NCBI GenBank assembly: GCA_913062575.1
Contig: CAJXVT010000001.1
Location: 1-64,000 of the forward strand
DNA length: 64,000 nt
From: an uncultured Flavobacteriaceae bacterium
Lineage (GTDB): Bacteria; Bacteroidota; Bacteroidia; Flavobacteriales; Flavobacteriaceae
Reading direction: 5' to 3'
Positions within the stretch are counted from its first letter, which is position 1. Each line of letters begins with the position of its first letter. The notes beneath the pieces are model-generated. The model saw only the letters and a list, made by a program, of their open reading frames with translations, did not search any database and was not told the DNA's origin. This document shows positions 1 through 11,830 of the stretch, piece by piece. The position numbers and the translations under genes were made by a program.

Positions 1-1551
1 TCAAAAACCATGGTTGATTATTTAGAACAAAAAGAATCAATTAAACCGTTTTATAATAATTTTTCTGATATAGAAGGATTTAAAAAGCAGCTAAAAGAAA
101 AAGCTACTTCTTTTAGCTTAGAAACAAGAAAAGTATTGGTTGCTGCTTTAAACAATCAATATAAGAATGTTGCTATTTCTGAAGAAACGCAAGCTAATAT
201 TGATCATTTAGCCAACGAAAAAACATTTACGGTAACCACTGGTCATCAATTAAACCTGTTTACAGGTCCTTTATATTTTTTATATAAAATAATCTCTGTG
301 ATTAATTTGGCAGAAGAATTGAAGGTGGAATTCCCAGCCAATGATTTTGTACCTGTATATTGGATGGCAACAGAAGATCATGATTTTGATGAAATCAATT
401 ACTTCAACTTTGAAAACAAAAAAGTACAATGGAATAGAACTGATGGAGGAGCTGTTGGACATTTTGATACTGACGGATTACAAACCGTATTTGAGCAGTT
501 TTCAAAACAATTAGGAACTACAAGGAATGCAACGTTTTTAAAAAACTTATTTGAAGAAGGGTATTTAAAACACAACACTTTAGCAGAAGCAACACGATAT
601 ATTGCAAATCAGCTTTTTGCAGAATACGGGCTCGTAATTGTTGATGGAGATGATAAAAACTTAAAACAATTGTTTACGCCGTTTGTAGCAAAAGAATTGA
701 CAGAACAAGTTTCATATAATGCTGTTTCAAAAACAATAACAAACTTAGAAAAAGACTATAAAATTCAGGTAAACCCAAGAGAAATCAACCAGTTTTATTT
801 GAGTGAAAATTCAAGAGAGCGTATCATTAAAGAAGGAGATAGATATGTTGTAAACAATACTTCAATATCATGGAGCACAAGTGAGATACTTAAAGAAGTC
901 AATGACTTCCCTGAAAATTTCAGTCCGAATGTGATTATGAGACCTTTGTATCAAGAAGTAATTCTTCCAAATTTAGCATATACTGGTGGAGGTGGAGAAA
1001 TAGCGTATTGGTTAGAGTTGAAAGACTATTTTAATGAAGTGAATATTCCTTTTCCAATATTATTATTACGTAATTCAGTTCAAGTAGTTTCTACTAAACA
1101 GCAAAAGAAACTAGATGGATTGAAAGTTTCTACTGAAGAGTTATTCTTGAATACCAATGACTTATTGAAGAAAAAAATCAATGAAAACTCTGGTATTGAA
1201 TTTAATTTTTTAGATGCAAAAACATTGTTAGAACAACAATTTTTAGCATTAAGAAGAGTGGCAAATGAAACTGATGTTTCGTTTGTAGGAGCTATAGATG
1301 CACAAGAGAAAAAACAATTAAACGGACTAGCTAATCTAGAAAAGCGTTTGTTAAGAGCAGAAAAAAGAAAGCAAAAAGACTTGGTTATTCGTATTTCTGA
1401 AATTAAAAATCAATTATTTCCAAACCAAAGTTTAGAAGAACGTCAACGTAATTTCTCTGAATATTATTTAGAATATGGAGACAGTTTTATAAAATCCTTA
1501 AAGGATTCACTAAAACCTTTGGAGTTAGAGTTTACAATTCTAGAGTTATAA
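1..1551 (+). CDS. bshC: Bacillithiol biosynthesis cysteine-adding enzyme BshC (5' end cut by window)
   Basis: BshC is the putative last enzyme of bacillithiol synthesis, adding cysteine to glucosaminyl-malate in the cytoplasm. The reading frame is open to base 1: codons S-K-T precede the first visible ATG at 10, and family members begin some 15 residues earlier, so the true start lies outside the window. Family signatures seen are the TTGHQLNLFTGPLYF block (about residue 77 of the visible ATG frame), the WMATEDHDFDEI block (about 121) and a charged, probably coiled-coil C-terminal segment (about 430-480). A bacillithiol-transferase-like gene lies at 54229-54762. A bidirectional terminator follows. 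The call is firm; the exact reaction rests on family knowledge. Confidence 0.93.
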   Translation, partial: SKTMVDYLEQKESIKPFYNNFSDIEGFKKQLKEKATSFSLETRKVLVAALNNQYKNVAISEETQANIDHLANEKTFTVTTGHQLNLFTGPLYFLYKIISVINLAEELKVEFPANDFVPVYWMATEDHDFDEINYFNFENKKVQWNRTDGGAVGHFDTDGLQTVFEQFSKQLGTTRNATFLKNLFEEGYLKHNTLAEATRYIANQLFAEYGLVIVDGDDKNLKQLFTPFVAKELTEQVSYNAVSKTITNLEKDYKIQVNPREINQFYLSENSRERIIKEGDRYVVNNTSISWSTSEILKEVNDFPENFSPNVIMRPLYQEVILPNLAYTGGGGEIAYWLELKDYFNEVNIPFPILLLRNSVQVVSTKQQKKLDGLKVSTEELFLNTNDLLKKKINENSGIEFNFLDAKTLLEQQFLALRRVANETDVSFVGAIDAQEKKQLNGLANLEKRLLRAEKRKQKDLVIRISEIKNQLFPNQSLEERQRNFSEYYLEYGDSFIKSLKDSLKPLELEFTILEL

Positions 1552-1560
1552 AATTAAAAA

Positions 1561-1587
1561 AGAGCTACGTACTGTAGCTCTTTTTTA
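1561..1587. terminator. Bidirectional intrinsic terminator, bshC / amidohydrolase
   Basis: The 8-bp perfect stem AGAGCTAC/GTAGCTCT (1561-1568 and 1574-1581) has a 5-base loop. It is flanked by A-rich sequence on the left and T6 on the right, and it lies between two convergent genes. Confidence 0.85.
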
Positions 1588-3342
1588 TTGCACTTTATTT
1601 CCGTTTATAAATGTTTGCTCAATTTTAATTTGATCTAATTCAGAAGTCAATATTTTAAATGGGTTTTTATCTACAATAATAAAATCTGCATATTTCCCTT
1701 TTTCTAAAGAACCAATTTTGTCTTCCATATGTAATTGCCAAGCAGCATTTATAGTCATTGCTTTTAATCCGTTTAAAAGTGAAATCTTCTGATTCAGCCC
1801 CAAAGTATCTCCTTCTTTTGTTTGCCTTAACATAGCAGTTTGAATTAAATGAAAGGGCTTGCTCTCAAACATGGGTTGATCTGCATGCATAGAATATTTT
1901 AATCCTAATTGTTGTGCAAATCCAATAGGTAAAATTTGTTGAGAACGCTCTTTTCCTAGAATATCATTAGACAATGCTTTTCCGTAAAAATACAAGTGAT
2001 TGGTGTGGAAACTAGGAGTAATGTTCAAACGCTTCATTGCTAATAAACTTTCTTTAGTTAGTAATAAGCAATGCTCAATTCGATGTCTGAAAGAAGAAAT
2101 ATTGGTTGTTGAATTAATGCTGTCAAAAGCTTTTAATAGATGTTGACTAGAAATATCTCCTTGCGAATGAAATGCAATTTGCCAACCTTTTTTCTGATAA
2201 GTATTGATAAAAGTATAGATATCAGATTCTTTGATTAATGGTTTTCCTCTAGATCCTTCTTTAATGTGTAATCCGTTTTTTGTCAAGTCAGAAACTAAAT
2301 AAGGTGCATTCATAAACATTGAACCAGTATAAGGAGACCCATCATACCAATGTTTTATACCAACAATATTATAGAAATCATTGATTGTTTTTTTCTCAGG
2401 TAATAAAAAATCTCTGTCGTGTCTGATATAGATAAAATGTCTAGGGAGTTGACTTCTTTTTGGTAGCATTCCTATTGCAGCTAACAACTGGTTTAAAAAC
2501 GTAGGTTTTTTATCAGATAAATGTTGGTACAAACGCAACGGCTTTGCATCATTAATTGTTAAGCCAGCAGAAACAACAGTGGTATTTCCGTTATTTGCAT
2601 ATGTTTTTAAGGTTCTTGTAGTTGCATCAATTAAATAATTTGATGTCAATACTTCTTCTTTTAAAACATTTAAAATTGGCATAAAAGCTTCTTGTTCTGC
2701 AATCAATCCAGTTAGATTACCATTGCTGTCTTTTTCGTAATAGCTATTTGGTGAAGGATTTTTAGTTTCTTTTGTTATTCCAGCTTTTTCAAATGTTTTT
2801 GAATTGGCCCAATACGTATGCATACTTTGTGATATTAATAATACAGGATTGTTTGGAGCAATTTCATCCAAAAAAGAAATGTTTGGAGAAATTAAATCTT
2901 CGACTAAAAGAGGGTCAATTCCTTTGCAAATAATCCATTCGCCTTCTTTTTTTGTTTGTATTTGTTCTTTTAAATATGTCCAAACTTCGTTGTTAGAAGC
3001 ATGCTTGAATCCAGATAAATCAATCATGTTATGAAAAAAAGAAGACAGCGCAACATGAGAATGGCTATCAATAAAACCAGGTAAGACTGTTTTGTTTTCT
3101 AAGTCGACAATCTTTGTATTCGCAGTTTTATGTTTTTCAATTTCTTTTAGGGTTCCAATAGCTTCAATAATTCCATCTTTTACAAACATTGCTTCTGCAG
3201 TTGGTTGTAAGGAATCTAGTGTGATAATATTGCCATTGATGTAAATTGTAGCTTCTGCTTTTTTGAAATCTGATTTAATAGCGTAAAAAATAATATAGAT
3301 GCAAGCAGAAAGAATGATAAGAAAATATAGTTTGCGTTTCAT
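1585..3342 (-). CDS. YtcJ-like amidohydrolase, membrane-anchored
   Basis: This is an amidohydrolase-3 (metallo-dependent hydrolase) family enzyme of 585 residues. The N-terminus (about residues 5-22) is one hydrophobic helix without a lipobox, so it is probably an uncleaved anchor or signal sequence that places the enzyme outside the cytoplasmic membrane. The metal-binding HSH (H94/H96) follows a PGFID segment. Later ligand candidates are the AFHSQGD, RHRIEHC and SMHADQP segments, and the C-terminus has the usual GSLEKGKYADF motif. YtcJ relatives act on N-substituted amides or related small molecules, but the substrate cannot be read from sequence. It appears to be a single gene with its own -7 box (3363-3370). 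Confidence 0.85.
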   Translation of the reverse strand: MKRKLYFLIILSACIYIIFYAIKSDFKKAEATIYINGNIITLDSLQPTAEAMFVKDGIIEAIGTLKEIEKHKTANTKIVDLENKTVLPGFIDSHSHVALSSFFHNMIDLSGFKHASNNEVWTYLKEQIQTKKEGEWIICKGIDPLLVEDLISPNISFLDEIAPNNPVLLISQSMHTYWANSKTFEKAGITKETKNPSPNSYYEKDSNGNLTGLIAEQEAFMPILNVLKEEVLTSNYLIDATTRTLKTYANNGNTTVVSAGLTINDAKPLRLYQHLSDKKPTFLNQLLAAIGMLPKRSQLPRHFIYIRHDRDFLLPEKKTINDFYNIVGIKHWYDGSPYTGSMFMNAPYLVSDLTKNGLHIKEGSRGKPLIKESDIYTFINTYQKKGWQIAFHSQGDISSQHLLKAFDSINSTTNISSFRHRIEHCLLLTKESLLAMKRLNITPSFHTNHLYFYGKALSNDILGKERSQQILPIGFAQQLGLKYSMHADQPMFESKPFHLIQTAMLRQTKEGDTLGLNQKISLLNGLKAMTINAAWQLHMEDKIGSLEKGKYADFIIVDKNPFKILTSELDQIKIEQTFINGNKVQ

Positions 3343-3362
3343 AGAAATTGAATAGTTGTACT

Positions 3363-3370
3363 CAAATATA
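3363..3370 (-). promoter_or_regulatory. -7 promoter box (TATATTTG) for the amidohydrolase gene
   Basis: On the minus strand this reads TATATTTG, a match to the Bacteroidota -7 consensus TAnnTTTG, 20 bases upstream of the ATG at 3342. I see no good -33 TTG. Confidence 0.55.
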
Positions 3371-3429
3371 ATAAAGATTTGCGTTAAAATAAAAGCGTTT
3401 CACAATTCGCTAGCTCTTTTTTATTGTAC

Positions 3430-3437
3430 TATTTTTG
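3430..3437 (+). promoter_or_regulatory. -7 promoter box (TATTTTTG) for rlmF
   Basis: TATTTTTG matches TAnnTTTG and ends only 4 bases before the ATG at 3442. The transcript is therefore likely to have almost no leader. This also argues against a start at 3424, which would lie upstream of the box. Confidence 0.55.
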
Positions 3438-3441
3438 CAGA

Positions 3442-4311
3442 ATGACAGCAATCAGTAAGAAATTTCACGAGAACAATATTCATAATAAAGATTACAATTT
3501 TTCTGAACTTATAGCCGCGAATCCAGCATTGAAAACATTTGTTTTTGAAAATGATTATGGAAATACTACCGTGGATTTTTCTGACCCTAAAGCAGTAAAA
3601 GAAATCAATAGATCTTTATTGATGGCCTATTATAATGTGAAACTTTGGGAGTTTCCAGATGAGAATCTATGTCCACCAATTCCTGGTAGAGTAGATTACA
3701 TACATCATGTAAATGATTTGTTAGTTGCTTCAGGTATTACAGCAAACATTAGTGTTTTAGATATTGGCACTGGAGCAACATGTATTTATCCATTATTAGG
3801 TAATGCTGCGTATGGTTGGACTTTTGTTGGTGTAGATATCGATTTAGATTCTTTAGATGCAGCACAAGATATCATTGATGATAATGAGTTAGATACGAGT
3901 ATTAAATTACGACAACAGTTTGATGAAAATAATATTTTGACTGGAGTTATTGAAAAAGAAGATGCTTTTACAGTAGCAGTTTGTAACCCGCCATTCTATA
4001 AATCTGCAGAAGAGGCACAAGGAGCAAACAGAAGAAAGACTCGGAATTTAGGAACGAATGCCGTTCGGAATTTCGCGGGGAATAATAACGAGTTATGGTA
4101 TGTTGGTGGAGAGAAAGCCTTTTTACACAATTACTTATATCAAAGTTCTTTGTTTAAAGAGCAATGTACTTGGTTTACTTCTTTAGTTTCTAAAAAAGAA
4201 AATGTAGAGAGTTTACAGAAGTCGGCTAAGAAATTAGGCGTACAAGAATTCAAAGTAATTCCGATGCAACAAGGAAATAAAGTAACAAGAATTGTAGCCT
4301 GGAAATATTAA
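3442..4311 (+). CDS. rlmF: 23S rRNA (adenine-1618-N6)-methyltransferase RlmF
   Basis: RlmF is a SAM-dependent enzyme that methylates A1618 of 23S rRNA (METTL16/YbiN family). From the ATG at 3442 the protein is 289 residues, close to family length. The N-terminus (FHENNIHNKDYNF) is characteristic of the family. A SAM-binding LDIGTGATCIYPLL motif follows, and the catalytic NPPF motif lies in the segment AVCNPPFYKS. I chose 3442 over the longer frame because the -7 box sits at 3430-3437 and homologs begin near this residue. It converges on the beta-galactosidase gene. Confidence 0.92.
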   Translation: MTAISKKFHENNIHNKDYNFSELIAANPALKTFVFENDYGNTTVDFSDPKAVKEINRSLLMAYYNVKLWEFPDENLCPPIPGRVDYIHHVNDLLVASGITANISVLDIGTGATCIYPLLGNAAYGWTFVGVDIDLDSLDAAQDIIDDNELDTSIKLRQQFDENNILTGVIEKEDAFTVAVCNPPFYKSAEEAQGANRRKTRNLGTNAVRNFAGNNNELWYVGGEKAFLHNYLYQSSLFKEQCTWFTSLVSKKENVESLQKSAKKLGVQEFKVIPMQQGNKVTRIVAWKY

Positions 4312-4361
4312 ACAATTACCAGTTACCAAAGTTCAATATTTTCTGATAACTGATAATTGTT
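4311..4361. terminator. Long inverted repeat between rlmF and beta-galactosidase genes
   Basis: A 15-bp arm at 4311-4325 pairs with 4347-4361 with one mismatch. The right half contains repeated CTGATAA units, and a related hairpin lies at 38775-38802. It probably ends transcription from both sides, although there is no long T-run. Confidence 0.5.
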
Positions 4362-4376
4362 TACTGATAACGGTTT

Positions 4377-7658
<3,282 letters not shown>

Positions 7659-7669
7659 TTATTGAATTT

Positions 7670-7677
7670 CAAATATA
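7670..7677 (-). promoter_or_regulatory. -7 promoter box (TATATTTG) for the GH2 gene
   Basis: On the minus strand this is TATATTTG, 17 bases before the ATG at 7652. It directly follows the T-run of a terminator hairpin (7682-7705). Confidence 0.55.
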
Positions 7678-7681
7678 AAAA

Positions 7682-7705
7682 AATCGAAGATAGCAGTCTT
7701 CGATT
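7682..7705 (-). terminator. Intrinsic terminator upstream of the GH2 gene
   Basis: The stem AATCGAAGA/TCTTCGATT (9 bp) with a 6-base loop is followed on the minus strand by T7. It lies more than 200 bases downstream of the nearest minus-strand stop at 7914. It ends either a long 3' untranslated region or a separate short transcript. Confidence 0.75.
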
Positions 7706-7913
7706 ATTTTATCTCTTTTTGATAAGAGGTCTTCTTTTTCTCAACAATCATCCCATCTCAACTAAAAAATTGTGTAAATAATTTTTCATAGTTAGAATTT
7801 AATGTTAATGTTTTGTTAACATCAAAAGTAGTGCCAAAACTTTCTCAATAAATTACTCTCAAAAGTTTAAGTTAAATTGTGAGATGTAAATTACTGTTTT
7901 ATAGATGTTTGAT

Positions 7914-8417
7914 TTAAATTAGGGAGTCTTTTTTCAATTGTTGAATCAATTTATTTAAGCTCTTGTTTATTGATGATTCTAAACCAACTTGCCCGTAAAC
8001 CTCTAATTCTCCTTTCCAAATAACAGTATTTGAAGTATATTCTAAAATACTAATTTTAAAACGTATTGATTCAATAATAGTTGGAGTTCTATAGCTAATT
8101 CCAGTTTGCTTAATAATCATTAACTGATTGGGATTGTAAGATTTAATCTTATTTAGAAACTCTTGATCAGTTTCTAGAGAAAGAGAATTCTTAGACGCAT
8201 ACCTTCCATCAATTTTGCTATTTTTAAAAGCTGTCATTAATTTATTTGATAATTTATTTGTAAATTTTGTTGCTTTTGCTTCTGACTGTATTAATACGAA
8301 TACGTTACTTAATTTTTGATTAGAGTTATCTGCTTTATTGCTTATTACTTTTATTGAAGTACAACTGTAGGTTATTGCTATTACTAACAAATAAACAAAT
8401 AGGAATCTTTGTTTCAT
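7914..8417 (-). CDS. Hypothetical lipoprotein, 167 residues
   Basis: I do not recognise the family. The N-terminus is a lipoprotein signal (hydrophobic residues 5-17 and lipobox ITYSC with Cys 19), so the mature protein should be membrane-attached and face the periplasm. The body is a mixed alpha/beta domain with the pattern of a small solute- or stress-related lipoprotein, and near its end is a segment reading WKGELEVYGQVG. It stands alone between a phosphoesterase gene upstream and an unusual 250-base spacer downstream. Confidence 0.7.
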   Translation of the reverse strand: MKQRFLFVYLLVIAITYSCTSIKVISNKADNSNQKLSNVFVLIQSEAKATKFTNKLSNKLMTAFKNSKIDGRYASKNSLSLETDQEFLNKIKSYNPNQLMIIKQTGISYRTPTIIESIRFKISILEYTSNTVIWKGELEVYGQVGLESSINKSLNKLIQQLKKDSLI

Positions 8418-8463
8418 GAAATAGATTTTTAATTGAATCTTTTCATTTCAAAATTGATGCCAA

Positions 8464-8488
8464 AAAACCTTGCGAATTGCAAGGTTTT
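8464..8488. terminator. Intrinsic terminator after the phosphoesterase gene
   Basis: A 10-bp stem AAAACCTTGC/GCAAGGTTTT has a GAATT loop. On the minus strand it is followed by a T-run. Confidence 0.8.
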
Positions 8489-8514
8489 AATTTTATAAAA
8501 ATAGATTCGTTTTA

Positions 8515-10092
8515 TTAACGAAGCTTAATTTTTTTTAAAGCGATCTTCAATGTTTTTGAAAGATCAACAACAGTTTTTGATTCTATTAATTTTGGCAACC
8601 CTAATTTATCTGTTTCTTCTTTACTGAGACCTTCTCTTTCAATCAAACGATTTAATAAACTATGTGCCATACGTAAATGTATATCATTTGGAGGAGTTGT
8701 AGCTTCAATTCCTTTTATCGTCTTTGGGCTTGTATTTGTCTCTATTATTGGGATGTCTTGACGTACAGGATTTCCTTGAAATACATTTTCAAAAGTAGGA
8801 GCATTGGCTGTTCTAGCACCTAATCCCCAAGATTCCTTAGGAATGTCTAGCATTGTAAGAATTGTTGCTATAACAGAAGTATGGTCGTATGGTACCGCTC
8901 CTTCAGCGCGAAACACTGTAGATTTTTGTACACGGGGTGATACTAAAATTAAAGGAACACGAACTCCAAATCGTTTGAAATCAAATTGACATTCATTTAT
9001 TTCAGGTTCAGGTGTCCCGTCACTCTCCCAAGGTTGTTTTGCACAAGGAGTTGGTCCTACATGGTCATAAGTACCTCCATGTTCATCAAAATTGATGATA
9101 AACAAAGTATTATCCCACGCTTCTTTGTTAGAGGTTAGACTATCATAAATCTTTTTAACAAATGTTTCTCCAGGAACCAGATTTGTTGGTGGATGATAAT
9201 CGCTTCCGTTCACTCCATAATCTTTGTCGTTAATTGGAAAATCTAAGCCCCATTCAGGTTCTAAAAAACAAACTTTTGGTAAAGTGCCAGCTTCTGCTCT
9301 TTCAAAAAAAGTATCTATTTTATCAAAGTGTTTGTCAAATGATTTATCTTGTAACTGGCTCATTAAATCGCGTGTATAGGCATAACCTTCAAGTCCCAAT
9401 AAATCTTCCCACCAAGTCCCTTTACTGTAATAATGCATCCAATCTGAAGGTTGGTCTAGTTTATGCTCACTTAGTACATTCCACATCGTTTTCTGGTTAA
9501 ATTGTTTTCCAACTGGTTGACTAAGGTGTGGAGGAATGTAACTAAAATCTCTATTATTAACAAAGGCTTCGAGTTTTCCTTGATCATTAATTCCTAAAGA
9601 ATTTCCTGATGCTGCAAATGCGCGATTACAATTAGTTTGTGTTGGAACTGAACAAAAATAATGGTCTGAAACTCCAAAGTTTTTGGCTAGACCATTAAGC
9701 ACAGGCAATTCTCCCGGAGTATAGGTTTGCATAATTTGATGAACTTGATCATTATAGGTTGCAAAGTCATTATAGAAACCACCCATTGTAGGTTTTTTTC
9801 CACAAGGTTGATTATCACTTGTACCAAACAGTTGAGCATTTACGTGATTGTATTCTTCATGTGGATCATGAATGGGTACATTCATATTATCAACTCCTTT
9901 GACTACATAATGTTTCTGCCCTTTATTGTCTAAATTGAAGTAGGTTTTTTCTTTAAGCCCGTTATAACTTGGTATATCTTGCTTTGGGATATTAACTAAC
10001 GGTTGTTCTTCATCGTATAACCAACCTAATAATTGATCTAAAGAGCGATTCTCTAGCATTAAATAGACGATGTGTTTAATTTCACTTTTCAT
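8515..10092 (-). CDS. Phosphoesterase of the phospholipase C / acid phosphatase family
   Basis: This 525-residue protein belongs to the bacterial phosphoesterase family that includes non-haemolytic phospholipase C and acid phosphatase AcpA. The metal- and nucleophile-bearing start is clear: LMLENRSLDQLLGWL, then a HDPHEEYNHV segment, and later NFDEHGGTYDHVGP and the VPYDHTSV motif near residue 405. No signal peptide or TAT motif is visible, since the sequence begins directly with MKSEIKHIVYLML. That is unusual for a family whose members are mostly exported. The substrate could be a phospholipid or another phosphodiester or phosphomonoester. It forms its own unit with terminators on both sides. 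Confidence 0.85.
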   Translation of the reverse strand: MKSEIKHIVYLMLENRSLDQLLGWLYDEEQPLVNIPKQDIPSYNGLKEKTYFNLDNKGQKHYVVKGVDNMNVPIHDPHEEYNHVNAQLFGTSDNQPCGKKPTMGGFYNDFATYNDQVHQIMQTYTPGELPVLNGLAKNFGVSDHYFCSVPTQTNCNRAFAASGNSLGINDQGKLEAFVNNRDFSYIPPHLSQPVGKQFNQKTMWNVLSEHKLDQPSDWMHYYSKGTWWEDLLGLEGYAYTRDLMSQLQDKSFDKHFDKIDTFFERAEAGTLPKVCFLEPEWGLDFPINDKDYGVNGSDYHPPTNLVPGETFVKKIYDSLTSNKEAWDNTLFIINFDEHGGTYDHVGPTPCAKQPWESDGTPEPEINECQFDFKRFGVRVPLILVSPRVQKSTVFRAEGAVPYDHTSVIATILTMLDIPKESWGLGARTANAPTFENVFQGNPVRQDIPIIETNTSPKTIKGIEATTPPNDIHLRMAHSLLNRLIEREGLSKEETDKLGLPKLIESKTVVDLSKTLKIALKKIKLR

Positions 10093-10126
10093 AATGTAAT
10101 AAATATTTATTGATAATAATTTCTTA

Positions 10127-10134
10127 GAAAGTTA
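10127..10134 (-). promoter_or_regulatory. Possible -7 box (TAACTTTC) for the phosphoesterase gene
   Basis: The minus-strand TAACTTTC differs from TAnnTTTG in the last base. It lies about 35 bases before the ATG at 10092, with a TTG 15 bases further upstream. Confidence 0.35.
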
Positions 10135-10193
10135 TGAATAATATTGGTTCAATCTTCAGACTTTTTCAAAAACAGGTATTTCTACCTTTTAAA

Positions 10194-10262
10194 AATTAAC
10201 TCAGAAAAACCTCACATCTGACTGAATTCATTTCAGTACTGCGAGGTTTTTCTGAGTTAATT
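10194..10262. terminator. 20-bp perfect inverted repeat, terminator of the sulfatase operon
   Basis: Arms 10194-10213 and 10243-10262 are perfect complements over 20 bases. The loop holds a second small hairpin (CTGAA/TTCAG). On the minus strand the right-hand end runs into TTTTT. It separates the sulfatase operon from the phosphoesterase gene. Confidence 0.75.
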
Positions 10263-10286
10263 AATGAAGAAAAAGAATTGTAACTG

Positions 10287-11825
10287 CTAGCTAACGGGTA
10301 CTGGGATTTCCTTTTCTTTTGGAATGGTAACCGCTCTGAGTTTTTTTATTTCCAATTCATGCAGCTCTTTTTCTAATTGCGCTCTGGTTTCTGCATAGGC
10401 AGGGTCATAGGCTAAATTGGTGATTTCTTGCGGATCATTAATCAGGTCATATAGTTCATATTGGTTGTAATACGTACCTAAAGTATCAAAGTAAATATCA
10501 TACTTCCATTTTTCTGTTCTTATACAACGAATACGATTTGCAGCATTTACCAATGACCAACTATTGTTAGAACCTGCTTTGGTATCATCATAGGTAAACA
10601 GAATGCTTTTTTGTACTGGTGTGTTATCTTCTAATATTGGTAGTAAACTTGTGCCAGCTAGACCCGTAGGCGGGTTTTCTATGTTTGCAATGTCTATAAA
10701 TGTTGGGAAAATATCTGCCAAAGTTGCCAAAGAGAACGAATTTTTCTGCTTTTGATCCTTAAACAATATCGGGTTTGAGATTACCAGCGGTACTCTGATA
10801 GCTTCTTCATAAGCAACATATGTTTTTTGACGAAGACCACCATGTGCCAATCCCATTTCTCCATGATCTGATGTAAACGTTACAATTGCAGTATCTGCTA
10901 ACCTTTTACCAGCGGTATCTTTGGCATACAGCTCATGAATAAATGTGCCTATTTCTCTGTCTACTTCTTTTATTAAGTTTGCATAAAAATTAATGTAGTT
11001 TAACTTTTTTTCATCCGTTGGTAGTGGGCCTAATCCAGCATTCATGGCAAGGAGTACTTGCTCTTGAGCCATTGGTTTTTTAGTACGTAGTAAGTCTTCA
11101 TTAATCGTGTCTGGTAATCCAACCTCTCTGCTAGACCAACTTCCTTCATGGTATCCAGAAGTTCCAGCTGTTTTAGGATATGCCAATACATCATGTGGGT
11201 TTACTAATGAAAGAACTAAACAATAGGGTTGGTGTATTCCTTTTGCTCTTTTGGCTTTTACTTCTTTCAAAAATTTAATGGCTTGTGCGGTATATTTAGC
11301 ATCGTGATTGGCATAACCACCACCAAAATTTAAAGGATCAACATCTTCTCCGGCATCTGGTGCTACCCAACCCATAGCTGCAAAAAGAGATATGTCTTCT
11401 GAGTTAAGTTGATCGTAATTGGTGGTGCCTCCATTGGCGGCAACTCCTTTACTCATATGCCATTTTCCACGATATTGTACATCGTAACCATCGCTCCAAA
11501 GCGTGTTCATAATGGTGGGTATAGAAGTGTCTAATGTTACTTCTGACGGTGATAAAGGACCGCCTTCTGTTAAAGTTTGTGTAACACCATGTTTGGCAGG
11601 ATACAATCCTGTAAATAAAGTAGTTCTACTTGGAGAACACATACAGGTATTACAAAATGCTCGATCAAAACTAAAGCCATTCTTTTTTAGAAAAGTAAGT
11701 GTTGGTAGGTTTTTTTCTTCCCATCCAGGTGGAAAATGTTGTGTTGCACGTTGCTCGTCGGTAACGATTAAAATCATGTCTGGTTTATGTCCAATTTGCG
11801 ATAATTTTTCTTTCATGTTTTTCAT
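10287..11825 (-). CDS. Sulfatase (type I, CxPSR), no signal peptide
   Basis: This is a formylglycine-dependent sulfatase of 512 residues. The modification motif is CSPSR with the conversion Cys at about residue 63, followed by TTLFTG. The metal-binding start VTDEQR is near residue 22 and the second metal segment TSDHGEMGLAHG lies about two-thirds along. No signal peptide is evident, although most Bacteroidota sulfatases are exported. The preceding lipoprotein gene ends 5 bases upstream, so the two are co-transcribed. The substrate (a sulfated glycan, an aryl sulfate or, as this superfamily allows, a phosphonate) cannot be read. A second start, M4, is possible. Confidence 0.87.
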   Translation of the reverse strand: MKNMKEKLSQIGHKPDMILIVTDEQRATQHFPPGWEEKNLPTLTFLKKNGFSFDRAFCNTCMCSPSRTTLFTGLYPAKHGVTQTLTEGGPLSPSEVTLDTSIPTIMNTLWSDGYDVQYRGKWHMSKGVAANGGTTNYDQLNSEDISLFAAMGWVAPDAGEDVDPLNFGGGYANHDAKYTAQAIKFLKEVKAKRAKGIHQPYCLVLSLVNPHDVLAYPKTAGTSGYHEGSWSSREVGLPDTINEDLLRTKKPMAQEQVLLAMNAGLGPLPTDEKKLNYINFYANLIKEVDREIGTFIHELYAKDTAGKRLADTAIVTFTSDHGEMGLAHGGLRQKTYVAYEEAIRVPLVISNPILFKDQKQKNSFSLATLADIFPTFIDIANIENPPTGLAGTSLLPILEDNTPVQKSILFTYDDTKAGSNNSWSLVNAANRIRCIRTEKWKYDIYFDTLGTYYNQYELYDLINDPQEITNLAYDPAYAETRAQLEKELHELEIKKLRAVTIPKEKEIPVPVS

Positions 11826-11830
11826 GTTTT

